A stretch of DNA of 64,000 nucleotides from Spiribacter sp. 1M189 (GCF_040838345.1 NZ_JBAKFF010000001.1:1798001-1862000), one strand, 5' to 3'; positions 51,544-61,255 are shown, numbered from the stretch's first letter. The notes: generated from the sequence alone by a model not told the origin. Numbers and translations are program-made.

Positions 51544-52590
51544 TCAGGCTCCGGCCGCTGCGGCCGGGGTCAGCCCCGAGAGCTGCACCCCCAGCAAGCG
51601 CACGGCACGGTGCAGTCGATGGGCGAACAGGCATTCGCGCACCGCATCGGCCAGCGGTGAGAGACGGTCGGTGGGCACCGACAGGCTGCGGGAACGGGTA
51701 TGGGTAGTGAAATCGCGGTAGCGCAGCTTGACGGTCACCGTCCGGGCGGCGAGACCGCGTTCGGTGAGCCGCGCATGGACACTATCCAGCATCTGGCGCG
51801 CCTCGTAGGCCAGTCGACCGCTGCTGCGGCAGTCCTGCTGGAAGGTACGCTCGCGGCCGATGGATTTGCGCACCCGCTCGGTCTGAACCGGTCGATCATC
51901 CTCGCCATGGGCGGCGCGCTGCAGTGACCGGGCGTGGCGTTCGCTGAATTCGCCCCGCAGCTGATCCGCTGGCAGGGCGGCCAGGTCGCCCACCGTTTCC
52001 ACGCCCAGCGCGGCGAGGCGTTCCCCCGTCCGCGGTCCAACACCATGCAGGGTACGCACCGGCAGCGGCCAGACGCGACCGGGGACATCCGACGTCCGCA
52101 GCCAGGTCAGCCCGTCGGGCTTTTCCAGATCGGAGGCGATCTTGGCCAGCAGCCGGTTGGGACCGATGCCCACCGAGGCCACCAGGTCGGTGCTGGCCAG
52201 GATGTCGGCCTTCAGCCGCCGACCGATGTCGAGTGCATCCTCTTGCCGGTCGCTGATATCCAGATAGGCCTCGTCCAGCCCCACGGGTTGCAGCCGCTCG
52301 GTGACCGCGGCCAGGTGTTCGAACACCCGATCGGAGGCCGCGCGATAGGCCGGAAAATCCACCGGCAGGAAAACCGCATCGGGGCAGAGCCTTGCCGCCG
52401 TGCGCAGCGCCATACCCGAGTGAATGCCGAACACCCGCGCCTCGTAGGTGGCGGTGGAGACAACGCCACGCCGGGTCGGGTCGCCCCGCCCGCCCACGAT
52501 CACCGGCTGGCCGTTGAGCTCGGGACGGCGTTTGAGCTCCACCGATGCAAAGAACGCGTCCATGTCGACATGCATGATGGTCCGCATCAT
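51544..52590 (-). CDS. dinB: DNA polymerase IV (Y-family)
   Basis: A translesion polymerase. The 348-aa protein has HVDMDAFFASVELKRRPEL (catalytic Asp), GLDEAYLDIS (catalytic Asp-Glu), SVGIGPNRLLAKIASDLEKP and an HhH region HGVGPRTGERLAALGV. A C-terminal QLSGL could serve as a weak clamp-binding motif. The start was set at 52590 (tandem ATG ATG), as earlier sequence overlaps otsA. No LexA box is obvious. Confidence 0.94.
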   Translation of the reverse strand: MMRTIMHVDMDAFFASVELKRRPELNGQPVIVGGRGDPTRRGVVSTATYEARVFGIHSGMALRTAARLCPDAVFLPVDFPAYRAASDRVFEHLAAVTERLQPVGLDEAYLDISDRQEDALDIGRRLKADILASTDLVASVGIGPNRLLAKIASDLEKPDGLTWLRTSDVPGRVWPLPVRTLHGVGPRTGERLAALGVETVGDLAALPADQLRGEFSERHARSLQRAAHGEDDRPVQTERVRKSIGRERTFQQDCRSSGRLAYEARQMLDSVHARLTERGLAARTVTVKLRYRDFTTHTRSRSLSVPTDRLSPLADAVRECLFAHRLHRAVRLLGVQLSGLTPAAAAGA

Positions 52591-52606
52591 GGTGCCGCCG
52601 ACGGCT

Positions 52607-53983
52607 TCAGCCCGTGGGTTCGCCAAGATCATTCAGGAATCGCTGCTCCCAGGCGCCGATATCCTTTTCCCGCAGTGTGGTCATCATCCGCTGGTGGCGC
52701 CGCCGCCGCTCGGGCAGCGGCATGGCCAGTGCCTGGTTGAGGCCGGCGGCAATGGCGTCGATATCGTAGGGGTTGACCTGCACGGCGTCGGTGAGCTCGG
52801 CCGCCGCGCCGGCCAGCTCGGAGAGCACCAGCACGCCGGGGTTGTCGGGATCCTGGCTGGCCACGAATTCCTTTGCCACCAGATTCATGCCATCGCGCAG
52901 CGGCGTCACCACCCCGACCCGCGCCGCACGGTACAGCCCCACGACGGAGCCCCGCGCGAAGGTCTTGTTGAGATAGTGGATCGGGGCCCAGTCCAGGTCG
53001 GCATAGGTACCGTTGATGTGCCCGCTCAACCCCTCCAGGCGCTGGCGCAGCTCGGCGTACTCGGCGATGTCGCCCCGAGACGGGCTGGCGATCTGCATCA
53101 GCACGGTATGGCCGCGTCGGTGCGGGTAGTCGTCGAGCAGTGCCTCGAAGGCGCGGAAGCGCTGTTCCAGGCCCTTGGAGTAGTCCAGCCGGTCGACACC
53201 GATCATCAGGTCGCGCTCGCCCAGCCCGTCCAGCAGTCGGCGAACCCGCGGCGTGGTCATGGTACGGCGGCTGAGATCCGCCAGCTCATCCACGGCCACA
53301 CCCACCGGATAGACGCCCGTTCGAAAATGTCGGCTGCGGTGGCGAAGACGCCCCGGTGAGAACACCAGCGCGCCAATGGCGCGGCTCGCGGACTCCTCGA
53401 AGGCGTGCCGGTCGTTTTCGGTCTGAAAGCCGAGGAGATCGAACCGGCATAGATCCTCGAGCAGCCGGCGATGCCCCGGCATGGCCCGCAGGACATCGTA
53501 ATCCGGGAACGGGATGTGCAGGAAAAAGCCGATCCGATTGCGCACGCCCCGCTCGCGCAGCTCCCGGGCGAGGGGCATGAGGTGATAGTCATGGATCCAG
53601 ACGGTATCGTCGGGCTCGAGCAGCGGTGCCAGCGCATCGGCGAACAGCGCATTGACCCGCGCATAGCCTTCGGAATAGCGGCGCTGGTAGTCCATGGCGC
53701 CCAGGTTGAAGTGGAACACCGGCCAGATCACGGCATTGGCGTAGCCAAGATAGAAGTCGTCGTAGTCGTCCTTGGCCAGTGGCAGGGTGGCGTAATCGAT
53801 GCCGTCGTGCTGGACCAGTCGCGGTCGGGTGACGGGGCCGGCGCTGAGTTGCCCGTTCCAGCCAAACCACAATCCGCCACGCCGGGCCAGCGCATCGGAC
53901 AGTGCCACGGCCAGGCCGCCCGCCTGCGGCTGACCGGCCTTAGGGGTCGGGACCCGATTGGAGACCACCACCAGTCGGCTCAA
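52607..53983 (-). CDS. otsA: trehalose-6-phosphate synthase (TTG start)
   Basis: Transfers glucose from UDP-glucose to glucose-6-phosphate. The 458-aa GT20 protein has VVVSNRVP at 4-11, [20 protein letters not shown], and [15 protein letters not shown] assign a TTG start at 53983: GGGAGGAGAG lies upstream and the TTG overlaps the previous stop as TTGA. The upstream in-frame ATG (54067) is inside the GH15 gene. It is the third gene of the trehalose operon. Confidence 0.93.
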   Translation of the reverse strand: MSRLVVVSNRVPTPKAGQPQAGGLAVALSDALARRGGLWFGWNGQLSAGPVTRPRLVQHDGIDYATLPLAKDDYDDFYLGYANAVIWPVFHFNLGAMDYQRRYSEGYARVNALFADALAPLLEPDDTVWIHDYHLMPLARELRERGVRNRIGFFLHIPFPDYDVLRAMPGHRRLLEDLCRFDLLGFQTENDRHAFEESASRAIGALVFSPGRLRHRSRHFRTGVYPVGVAVDELADLSRRTMTTPRVRRLLDGLGERDLMIGVDRLDYSKGLEQRFRAFEALLDDYPHRRGHTVLMQIASPSRGDIAEYAELRQRLEGLSGHINGTYADLDWAPIHYLNKTFARGSVVGLYRAARVGVVTPLRDGMNLVAKEFVASQDPDNPGVLVLSELAGAAAELTDAVQVNPYDIDAIAAGLNQALAMPLPERRRRHQRMMTTLREKDIGAWEQRFLNDLGEPTG

Positions 53984-55791
53984 AGGCTCTCCTCCCAGCT
54001 GCGGCTCAGATGCATGGCTGAGTTGATGAGCCCCACCATGCTGTAGGTCTGCGGGAAATTGCCCCACAGTTCCCCATCCTCGGTATTCAGATCCTCCGAC
54101 AGCAAGCCGAGTTTCGTGCGGTGTTCGAGCATGTTGCAGAAAAGCCGCCGCGCCTCCTCGCCGCGGCCGATGGCGTGCAGCGCATCGATGAACCAGAAGG
54201 TGCAGATGTTGAAGGCGTTCTCTGGCAGGCCGAAGTCATCCTCGGCGGCGTAACGGAACAGATGATCGCCGCGACGCAGCTGGCGCTCGATGGCCTCGAC
54301 CGTGCCGATGAAGCGGGAATCATCGGGGGCGATGAAGCCGAGTTCATGCATCAACAGCAGGCTCGCATCCAGCGTGTCACCGCCGAAGGTCTCGACAAAG
54401 GCCCCGTGTCGCTCGCTCCAGGCCTCCCGGCAGATGGTTTCGTGCATGCGCTCGGCCTCGCCCTCCCAGCGGGAGGCATCCGCATCCAGACCAAGCCGTT
54501 CGGCGATTCGCCGCAGCCGGTCGCAGGCCGCCCAGCACATCATCGCCGAGTAGGTATGGACCCGCGCCCGGCCCCGATACTCCCAGATACCGGCATCGGG
54601 CTGGTCATAGAGCCGCGCGGCCTCCTCGCCCAGCGCGCAGAGGCGATGGTAGAGCGCCTTATCACCCGGCCGCTCGAGGCGTTCGTCGAAAAACGCCTGG
54701 GTCGCGGCCAGCACCACGGTGCCATAGACATCATGCTGATCCTGGTGATACGCGGCATTGCCGACCCTGACCGGTCCCATCCCCCGGTAGCCGCTGAAGG
54801 CATCGGCCTGGGTCTCATCAATGCGCCGTTCGCCGCCGATGCCATAGAGCGGCTGCAGACGATGATCGCCACTCGCGGCGACCAGGTTGATGATATATCG
54901 CAGGAAGCCCTCCATGGTGCGCGTGGCACCCAGCCGGTTGAGGGCATGCACCGTGAAATAGGCATCGCGCAGCCAGCAGTAGCGGTAGTCCCAGTTGCGC
55001 TCGCTGTTGGCCGCCTCCGGGATGGAGGTGGTGAAGGCCGCGATCACCGCCCCGGTGTCCTCATAGGCCGAGAGCTTGAGGGTGATCGCCGCCCGGATCA
55101 CCTCGCGCTGCCATTCGAAGGGAATCGCCAGTGAGCGCGCCCATTCCCGCCAGTGGATCTCGGTATTCTCGAGAAAGCGTCGGCCCATGGCGTCGACGGA
55201 CTCCTTGACGCTCTCGTCCGGCCCCAGCACGAAGGTCATCGTGCCATCCACCACGAACGGCGTTTCTTCCAGCACATGGGTCAGCGGCGCGTCCGTGGTC
55301 ACGCGCAGCACCTGCGCCTCGCGGATGAAACGCACATGGTTGCTGCCGCGGGTCGTCGCCGGTGGCTGACCGTCCCAGCCGCTGGTGGGCCGCAGCCGGG
55401 TGCGGATCACCGGATTGCCGCGCAGTACCTCGAGACGGCGAATGATCATGACCGGCCGGTAGTAGCGGCCGTACTGCCGGAACCGCGGGCAGAAGTCGGT
55501 GATCCGCAGGACCGCGCCATGCAGGTCGCTGAGCTCGGTGCAGAGGATGGCGGTGTTGTGCCGGTAGTACTGGCGGGTGTCGCAGTGGTCGATCAGCTCA
55601 ATACTGAAGTGCCCCCGGTCGCCCGTATCCACGAGCCGCGAGAAGGCCGGCTGGGCGTCGAAGCGTGGCAGGCAGGACCAGACCAGCGATCCGCCCGAGT
55701 CGATCAATGACGCGATCTGGCAGTTGCCGATCACGCCCAGTTCCAGGTTCAGCTCGGAGGGGTCAGTTGCCTCGCCAGGCTGGTCAGCCAT
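53980..55791 (-). CDS. GH15-family glucoamylase/trehalase-like protein
   Basis: A 603-aa cytoplasmic GH15 protein: N-terminal beta domain (LELGVIGNCQIASLIDSGGS), then an (alpha/alpha)6 barrel with WDYRYCWLRDAYFTVHAL, AGIWEYRG (probable catalytic Glu) and EDGELWGNFPQTYSMVG (second catalytic Glu). GH15 includes trehalases, e.g. in mycobacteria. It sits between otsB and otsA with overlaps on both sides (43 bp and 4 bp). A role in trehalose or oligoglucoside turnover is inferred from context. Confidence 0.9.
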   Translation of the reverse strand: MADQPGEATDPSELNLELGVIGNCQIASLIDSGGSLVWSCLPRFDAQPAFSRLVDTGDRGHFSIELIDHCDTRQYYRHNTAILCTELSDLHGAVLRITDFCPRFRQYGRYYRPVMIIRRLEVLRGNPVIRTRLRPTSGWDGQPPATTRGSNHVRFIREAQVLRVTTDAPLTHVLEETPFVVDGTMTFVLGPDESVKESVDAMGRRFLENTEIHWREWARSLAIPFEWQREVIRAAITLKLSAYEDTGAVIAAFTTSIPEAANSERNWDYRYCWLRDAYFTVHALNRLGATRTMEGFLRYIINLVAASGDHRLQPLYGIGGERRIDETQADAFSGYRGMGPVRVGNAAYHQDQHDVYGTVVLAATQAFFDERLERPGDKALYHRLCALGEEAARLYDQPDAGIWEYRGRARVHTYSAMMCWAACDRLRRIAERLGLDADASRWEGEAERMHETICREAWSERHGAFVETFGGDTLDASLLLMHELGFIAPDDSRFIGTVEAIERQLRRGDHLFRYAAEDDFGLPENAFNICTFWFIDALHAIGRGEEARRLFCNMLEHRTKLGLLSEDLNTEDGELWGNFPQTYSMVGLINSAMHLSRSWEESL

Positions 55792-56522
55792 TGCAGTGCC
55801 TCGTTGACAGACTCGATCTCGTATTGCGCCGCGGTCGGGCGGTCGGTGCCGACGCGGATGGAATGGCCGCCCAGCGTGTTGACGACCTGAAAGGCGTCTT
55901 CATCGGTCACGTCATCGCCGATGAATACCGGTGTACGTCCTCGGAAGGGTATCTCGGCCATGAAGGCCTCGACCACGGTGCCCTTGTGGTGGCTTGAAGG
56001 ACGGATCTCCAGAACCTGCTTGCCGGGCTGAAGCCGGAACTCTTCGCCGAGGGCTGCGCATTGGTTCCGCATCACCGCCGCCGCCTCCTCGGCCACGGCC
56101 GGAGCCCCGCGGTAATGCAGGGTCAGTGCATTACCCTTGTCCTCCATCGCGGTGCCGGGATGCGTCTCGACGAACTCATGCAGCGCGGCACGCACCTCGG
56201 TGAAGCGTTCGCTGTGATCCACGGGCCGATACAATCGGCCCTGGCCATCGCGGCGCTCCAGTCCATGGATGCCGGCCATGGCTGGCAGGGCACCGTCGAG
56301 CAGGGCATCGAGCCCGGCCAGGTCACGACCGGAGACAATCGCCACGGCCCCATCCAGCCGCTCGACGAGCGCCCGCAGGAGGGCCGGCAGCGCATCGGGA
56401 ACGGTCACGGCATCCGGGTGCTCGGCGATCTCCACGAGGGTGCCGTCGAAATCGAGGAACAGGGCCCAACCGGCCTCAGGGCTCGGCAGGCCGGGCCTCC
56501 TTGCCGCGCGCGCTTCGCTCAT
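55749..56522 (-). CDS. otsB: trehalose-6-phosphate phosphatase
   Basis: HAD-family phosphatase releasing trehalose. The 257-aa protein has the nucleophile motif LFLDFDGTLVEI, AIVSGRDLAGLDALL, KGTVVEAFM and FIGDDVTDEDAF. The ATG at 56522 has GGAGTGGC before it; upstream in-frame codons are not conserved. It is the first gene of otsB-GH15-otsA. Confidence 0.94.
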   Translation of the reverse strand: MSEARAARRPGLPSPEAGWALFLDFDGTLVEIAEHPDAVTVPDALPALLRALVERLDGAVAIVSGRDLAGLDALLDGALPAMAGIHGLERRDGQGRLYRPVDHSERFTEVRAALHEFVETHPGTAMEDKGNALTLHYRGAPAVAEEAAAVMRNQCAALGEEFRLQPGKQVLEIRPSSHHKGTVVEAFMAEIPFRGRTPVFIGDDVTDEDAFQVVNTLGGHSIRVGTDRPTAAQYEIESVNEALQWLTSLARQLTPPS

Positions 56523-56532
56523 GCCACTCCGT

Positions 56533-57114
56533 TCAGCCGCGTCCCGCCAGGAAGTTGGCCATCTCCTCATTGAGGAGCTGGCCGAGGGCCCGGGTGATGG
56601 CCGTATCGATGGCCTCGGCATTGGCCTTGGCCCCCGGGGGCAGGGCGCGCTGCCGGGTCAGAGTGGTCTGTGCCCGGCCGGTGAACCGCTCGCCGTTCAT
56701 CCAGGCGACACCCTGGAGGGCGATTTCCGTGTCGAGCTTGTAGGGCACGCCGGCGGTCACATCGTGCATGAGCACCTGGATGCGGATCTCCAGCCGCGGC
56801 TCGGCACGCCCATCCCACAACGTGGGTTCGAAGCCATAGTCACGCAGTGTCTCGGCGGCGGCCAGCTGGATGGCGTAGTTGATGTCGTCGGCCGGCAGCA
56901 GACGCACGATGCTGCCATCGGGGTTCTCGAGCATGCCCAGATCGCGGTCGCTGCGCATGTCCACCACCTGCAGGGAGACCGGCAGACCGCCACCGGTCAC
57001 CTCGCCGGTGTCCGCCGGTTGCGGCGCCAGTCGAAGGTTCTGTGTGCCCTGGCTACAGGCGGCGAGCAGCAGCGTCAATCCGATCAGCAACAGGGTCTGC
57101 TGGAGTCTTTTCAT
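56533..57114 (-). CDS. YajG-family lipoprotein
   Basis: A 193-aa outer-envelope lipoprotein with signal peptide and lipobox LLAAC (Cys at residue 20). LAPQ, the VVDMRSDRDLG stretch and the INYAIQLAAAETLRDYGF segment fit YajG. Function is not established. It starts opposite the MTHFR-like gene and ends 10 bp before otsB on the same strand. Confidence 0.85.
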   Translation of the reverse strand: MKRLQQTLLLIGLTLLLAACSQGTQNLRLAPQPADTGEVTGGGLPVSLQVVDMRSDRDLGMLENPDGSIVRLLPADDINYAIQLAAAETLRDYGFEPTLWDGRAEPRLEIRIQVLMHDVTAGVPYKLDTEIALQGVAWMNGERFTGRAQTTLTRQRALPPGAKANAEAIDTAITRALGQLLNEEMANFLAGRG

Positions 57115-57251
57115 GGTTCAGTCCTCGCTTGGGATGTCAGAAGATTAACATCCCCGGACCCGCCGCGGGCGCCCGGGCACTTGACGCCGGCAAGGGGGCG
57201 CCGGAGACTGCCGAGCCGTTTGCGAGTCGCTTTGATCAGGGAAAGACAACC

Positions 57252-58154
57252 GTGAAAACCGTTCTGGAGGCCGTTCCGCCGGAGCTGCACAAGGGAGAGG
57301 CGGCGGTGGACGCCGTGGTGGAGAAGGTCGCTGCTGTCCAGGCGGGAACGCCGCTCGATGCCGTGAATATCCCCGAAATCCACGAGGAGCCATCCCGCAG
57401 CAGCAAGGGTGAGCGGCGCCAACCCTTCGCGCCGCGCATGGCGCCCCGCGACCTCGCGAGGATCATCCATGACCGGCTCGGGCTGGAGTGCATGATCAAC
57501 CACGTCGTCGTCCATCATCAGAGCGAACAGGCTTTGGTCGACTGGGCCCGGGAGACCTGGGAGTCGTACGGCATCCGGCAGTTCGTGCTGGTGGGCGGCG
57601 GGCGCCACTCGGCGCGCTACCCGGGGCCGGGGGTGCCCGAGGCCAACCAGCTCCTGCGCGAGCGCGCCGACATTCCCGCGCTGCGAATCGGTAATATCTG
57701 CATCCCCTCCCGCGAGGACGAGGCGCAGCGCGTAGCGGCCAAGGTGGCGACCGGCGCGGATTTTTTCACCACCCAGATCCTCTACGAGCCCGAGGGCTTC
57801 ACCGGCATGCTCGATACGCTGGCCGAGGAGGGCGGTGCGCCGCCGGAAATCCTGCTCGCCTTCTGTCCGGTCAGGTCCGTTCGCAACCTGCGCTTTCTGC
57901 TCTGGCTGGGCGTCAGCCTGTCCGATGCGCTGGAGCAGTGGCTCACCGCCATCGAGGACGCGGTGCCTGAGCGCTCGCTGGCCCAGATCCGCCAGGCCTG
58001 GGCCGAGATCATCGAGCATCAGCAAGCCCGCGGCCGCGAGGCGCCGATCCTCGGTGTCAACCTTGCCCCCATCGGCCCGATCACCGCCGGGACGACGATC
58101 GATCTGGCCGCTGACCTCGCGAAACTGCACGGCGCCGGTTCGCGCGCGGTATGA
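57252..58154 (+). CDS. methylenetetrahydrofolate reductase-like protein
   Basis: A 300-aa protein with an MTHFR-like TIM-barrel layout: VPPELHKGE near the N-terminus, AVNIPEIHEE, ECMINHVVVHHQSEQ, then TTQILYEP and LGVNLAPIGPITAG. It diverges from MetF and is closer in pattern to short MTHFR-like proteins of actinobacteria. A GTG start at 57252 fits the family N-terminus; the open frame to 57042 does not. Whether it reduces methylene-THF is untested. Confidence 0.7.
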   Translation: MKTVLEAVPPELHKGEAAVDAVVEKVAAVQAGTPLDAVNIPEIHEEPSRSSKGERRQPFAPRMAPRDLARIIHDRLGLECMINHVVVHHQSEQALVDWARETWESYGIRQFVLVGGGRHSARYPGPGVPEANQLLRERADIPALRIGNICIPSREDEAQRVAAKVATGADFFTTQILYEPEGFTGMLDTLAEEGGAPPEILLAFCPVRSVRNLRFLLWLGVSLSDALEQWLTAIEDAVPERSLAQIRQAWAEIIEHQQARGREAPILGVNLAPIGPITAGTTIDLAADLAKLHGAGSRAV

Positions 58155-58161
58155 TGCCCGC

Positions 58162-58656
58162 ATGACGATCACGCTCAAAACGCTGATGAGTCAGTATCCG
58201 CGCGCCGGCCGCCTGGAGTGGATCGGCCTCCGCCCGGCACGCCGGGTGGCACTGGAGATGCCGGATCAGGCCGAGGTCGACGCGACCGGGCTGGTGGGTG
58301 ATCGCTACGCCGGCCGCAGTGGCAAGCGGGCGGTCACCCTCATCCAGGCCGAGCATCTGCCGGTGGTGGCGGCCCTGATGGGGCGGTCCGATCTGGATCC
58401 GGCGATCACCCGTCGTAACCTCGTGGTCAGCGGCATCAACCTATACGCCCTGCGCGGCGAGCGGTTCCGGGTGGGGGAAGTGCTGCTCGAGGGCACCGGG
58501 GTCTGCGATCCCTGCTCGTTCATGGAGGCGTCGCTGGGGCCGGGCGGCTACAATGCCATGCGTGGCCATGGCGGCATTACGGCGCGGGTCATCGACGCCG
58601 GGCGCATTGCCCTCGGTGATGCCGTCGCCGCCGAGCTGGAGGAGGCATCGGCATGA
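58162..58656 (+). CDS. MOSC-domain protein
   Basis: A 164-aa protein of the MOSC (MoCo sulfurase C-terminal) fold: GLVGDRYAGRSGKRAVTLIQ, ITRRNLVVSG, VCDPCSFMEASLGPGGYNAM with the typical C-x-x-C, and GGITARVIDAGRIALGD. The conserved Cys115/Cys118 suggest sulfur or molybdenum cofactor handling. It lies 7 bp after the MTHFR-like gene and overlaps the next small gene by 4 bp. Confidence 0.85.
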   Translation: MTITLKTLMSQYPRAGRLEWIGLRPARRVALEMPDQAEVDATGLVGDRYAGRSGKRAVTLIQAEHLPVVAALMGRSDLDPAITRRNLVVSGINLYALRGERFRVGEVLLEGTGVCDPCSFMEASLGPGGYNAMRGHGGITARVIDAGRIALGDAVAAELEEASA

Positions 58657-58889
58657 GTGATCTCCCGCGTTTCTTTCGCCGGCTCGGCTGGGTGTTCCTG
58701 GCCGTCGCCCTGAATATCGTGCTGATCGGTGTCGGTGCGCTCTGGATGAAGATCGGTCCGGCGACGATTGGCGTGCTGCTCGACCCGGGCAACGCCGTGA
58801 TCTGGCTGACAACGGCGCTCACTTTCGCCCCGGCGATCGGCAGTTTCTACGCCGCGAGGCTGTTCCGTCGCCGCCAGTCCGACGCCTGA
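58653..58889 (+). CDS. small membrane protein, unknown function
   Basis: A 78-aa protein with two hydrophobic segments (residues 11-33 and 47-68), basic ends, and no recognised domain. Its ATG overlaps the MOSC gene stop (ATGA), which supports translation. It could anchor or assist the MOSC protein, but this is only inferred from position. Confidence 0.6.
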   Translation: MSDLPRFFRRLGWVFLAVALNIVLIGVGALWMKIGPATIGVLLDPGNAVIWLTTALTFAPAIGSFYAARLFRRRQSDA

Positions 58890-58892
58890 GGC

Positions 58893-60308
58893 CTAGTCCT
58901 CCGCCGGCGGCACAACCTTACCGGGGTTGAGGCGGCCCGCCGGATCCAGCGCGGACTTCAGGCGCCGCATCAGATCCTGCTCCACCGGGTCCTTCAGCCG
59001 CGAAACCTCGCCGGGCTTCAGCTGGCCCACTCCGTGCTCGGCGGCGAACGAGCCGTTGTATGTCATGACCACGTCGTGGACCTGTTGGGTGAGTTCATCC
59101 CATTCCGCGAGGAAGTCCGCATCGTCCATCGTCTCGGGTCGGGTCAGGTTGAAGTGGATGTTGCCATCACCGATATGCCCGAACGCGCAGACGCGGACGC
59201 CGGGGCAGGCATCGCGGACGACGGCGCCGGCGGCATCAATGAAGCCCGGCATGTCCGCCACTGGCACCGAGATATCGTTCTTGACGCTGGCACCAGCGCC
59301 CTTCTGGGCGCCGGGGATGCCGTTGCGCAGGCGCCAGAACGCCGCGGCCTCATCGGCGTTATCGGCGATCCGGTAGTCGCCGATCCCCGCCGGGGCAGCG
59401 GACAGGGCCCGCTCCAGCCGGCGCCCCAGCTGGACCTCGTGGCCGCTGCTGGTCAGTTCGATGAGCAGATACCAGGGGTACGCCGCGGGCAGCGGTTCAA
59501 CGCAACCCTCGGCATAGTCGATGGCAAAGGCCAGGGGTTGGCGGCCCATGAGCTCGCAGCTGGTGACAGTGTCGCCGCTCTCGGCCCGCAGAATGCCGAA
59601 CAGCGCAACGGCCGACTCGGCGCTCTCGAGGCCCACAATGGCGGTGGCCCGTTCACGGATCGCCGGGAAGAGCTTGAGGGTCGCGGCAGTGATGATGCCC
59701 AGTGTGCCCTCCGCACCGATGAACAGATCCTTCAGGTCGTACCCGCTGTTGTCCTTGCGCAGGGCGCGCAGGCCGTTCCAGATCCGCCCGTCGGCCAGGA
59801 CCACCTCGAGGCCCAGGGTCAGGTCGCGGGCGTTGCCGTAGCGCAGCACATTCATGCCGCCGGCATTGGTGGCCAGGTTGCCGCCGATCTGGCAGTCGCC
59901 CTCCGCGGCGTAGCTGAGCGGGAAGAGTCGATCCACGGCAGCGGCGGCGGCCTGGACGGCGCTCAATCGACATCCGGCCTCGGCGGTCAGGCTGAAGTTG
60001 TCCGCATCCACGGCGCGGATGCGGTTGAGCCGCTCCAGCGACAGGATGATGGCCTCGCCACCATCGGTGGCCGCGGCGCCCCCGCACAGGCCGGTATTAC
60101 CGCCCTGAGGCACAATGGCAACTCCCTGCTGGGCGCACATTCGCACCGTTGCGGCAACGCCCGCGCTATCCGCGGGGCGCAGCACCGCACGCACCGGGCG
60201 ATCGGCGAAAAGCCCGCGGCGTTCCGTCAGGTAGGATGCCATTCCCTCACCGGGGTGAATGACCGCCCCGGGCCCCAGCTGCTGGCTTAGTGCGTCGAGG
60301 AATTCCAT
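58893..60308 (-). CDS. FAD-linked D-2-hydroxyacid dehydrogenase (D-2-HGDH/GlcD type)
   Basis: A 471-aa VAO-family flavoenzyme: PQGGNTGLCGGAAA FAD-binding region, CQIGGNLATNAGGMNVLRYG, GAEGTLGIITAATLKLFP, and a C-terminal HIGDGNIHFNLTRP motif with the metal-binding His residues typical of D-2-hydroxyglutarate dehydrogenase. Substrate may be D-2-hydroxyglutarate or D-lactate; neighbours do not decide it. Confidence 0.88.
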   Translation of the reverse strand: MEFLDALSQQLGPGAVIHPGEGMASYLTERRGLFADRPVRAVLRPADSAGVAATVRMCAQQGVAIVPQGGNTGLCGGAAATDGGEAIILSLERLNRIRAVDADNFSLTAEAGCRLSAVQAAAAAVDRLFPLSYAAEGDCQIGGNLATNAGGMNVLRYGNARDLTLGLEVVLADGRIWNGLRALRKDNSGYDLKDLFIGAEGTLGIITAATLKLFPAIRERATAIVGLESAESAVALFGILRAESGDTVTSCELMGRQPLAFAIDYAEGCVEPLPAAYPWYLLIELTSSGHEVQLGRRLERALSAAPAGIGDYRIADNADEAAAFWRLRNGIPGAQKGAGASVKNDISVPVADMPGFIDAAGAVVRDACPGVRVCAFGHIGDGNIHFNLTRPETMDDADFLAEWDELTQQVHDVVMTYNGSFAAEHGVGQLKPGEVSRLKDPVEQDLMRRLKSALDPAGRLNPGKVVPPAED

Positions 60309-60335
60309 GATGCCAATGCTCTCATCCCGGCGGCG

Positions 60336-61028
60336 TTACAACCACATCCGCATGAGGGCGCGCACCGGGAAGACCGCCGTCCAGATACCCAGTGCCAGCA
60401 CCGCCAGGCCGGCGACCCGCCGAAACCCCTGGTGCTGGAAGAAGCGCGACAGCCGGCCGCCGGCAACGCCGACCAGCGCCATGGCCGGGATCGTGCCGAG
60501 GCCGAAGGCGATCATGAACGCCGCCCCGCCACCCGCGGAACCCACGCCGGCGGCGGTGAGCGCCATGGCATAGACAAGGCCGCAGGGCAGCCAGCCCCAG
60601 AGTCCGCCCAAAGCGAATGCCATCGCGGGGTTGTGCACCGGCATGCAGCGCTGGGCGAGCGGTGCGATGTGCTGCCAGAGGCGCAGTCCGGCCCGCTCCA
60701 GCGGCGCCAGCAGATTGCGATTGAGGGTCAGCTGGATGCCCACCAGGATCACCAGCACGGCGGCGAACAGCCGCAGGAGCGGGGCCGCCGGGCCAAGGCC
60801 CTGGCCAATGCCCGCGCCCAGCAGTCCGGCTACGCCGCCGATGATGGCATAGCTCGCCACCCGGCCCAGGTTGTAGCCGAGCACGCAGGCGACACCGCGG
60901 CCACCGGGCGCGGCGGTGCTGCCGAGGGCGGCGGCAATGCCACCACACATGCCGATGCAATGGCTGCTGCCGGCCAGGCCGGCGACCAGGCCGGCGATCA
61001 GTGTCGGATCGGTTCCGCCCATGTTCAC
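60336..61028 (-). CDS. TauE/SafE-like (UreH-type) membrane protein of cbb3 cluster
   Basis: A 230-aa membrane protein with about six hydrophobic segments and GSSHCIGMCGGIAAAL, the hallmark of the UreH/SafE-like group found next to ccoI/ccoS. Cysteines in that loop and PCGLVYAMALTAAG suggest metal (copper) handling during cytochrome oxidase assembly. The GTG at 61028 overlaps the ccoS stop as GTGA; the ATG at 61022 is an alternative start. Confidence 0.85.
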   Translation of the reverse strand: MNMGGTDPTLIAGLVAGLAGSSHCIGMCGGIAAALGSTAAPGGRGVACVLGYNLGRVASYAIIGGVAGLLGAGIGQGLGPAAPLLRLFAAVLVILVGIQLTLNRNLLAPLERAGLRLWQHIAPLAQRCMPVHNPAMAFALGGLWGWLPCGLVYAMALTAAGVGSAGGGAAFMIAFGLGTIPAMALVGVAGGRLSRFFQHQGFRRVAGLAVLALGIWTAVFPVRALMRMWL

Positions 61029-61255
61029 TGCTCGGGTTCTCCGTCTTTTCTCGACGGGTTATCCGGGTCCGCTGGCGGCAAGTCGCTTGGCTTGTTGCCC
61101 TGCTCGGGTGGACGGCGGTCGTCGTCCAGCAGAATGCGCCAGGCGGGGCTGTCCAGATCGTCGTACTGGCCGTTGCTGACTGCCCAGATGAACGCGGCAA
61201 CGGCGAAGCCCAGCAGCATCACGCCCAGCGGGATGAGAATGAAGAGGATATTCAT
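61025..61255 (-). CDS. ccoS: cbb3 oxidase assembly protein CcoS
   Basis: A 76-aa protein with one N-terminal membrane helix ([20 protein letters not shown]) followed by the typical [19 protein letters not shown] segment. CcoS is needed for heme/copper insertion into cbb3 oxidase. It overlaps ccoI (ATGA) and the downstream gene. The Pro/Asp-rich tail is longer than usual. Confidence 0.93.
   Translation of the reverse strand: MNILFILIPLGVMLLGFAVAAFIWAVSNGQYDDLDSPAWRILLDDDRRPPEQGNKPSDLPPADPDNPSRKDGEPEQ

Noticed and set aside
57111-58178. 355-aa antisense frame over the MTHFR-like gene
   Set aside because: Shadow frame; the plus-strand protein has recognisable family motifs and a coherent GTG start.
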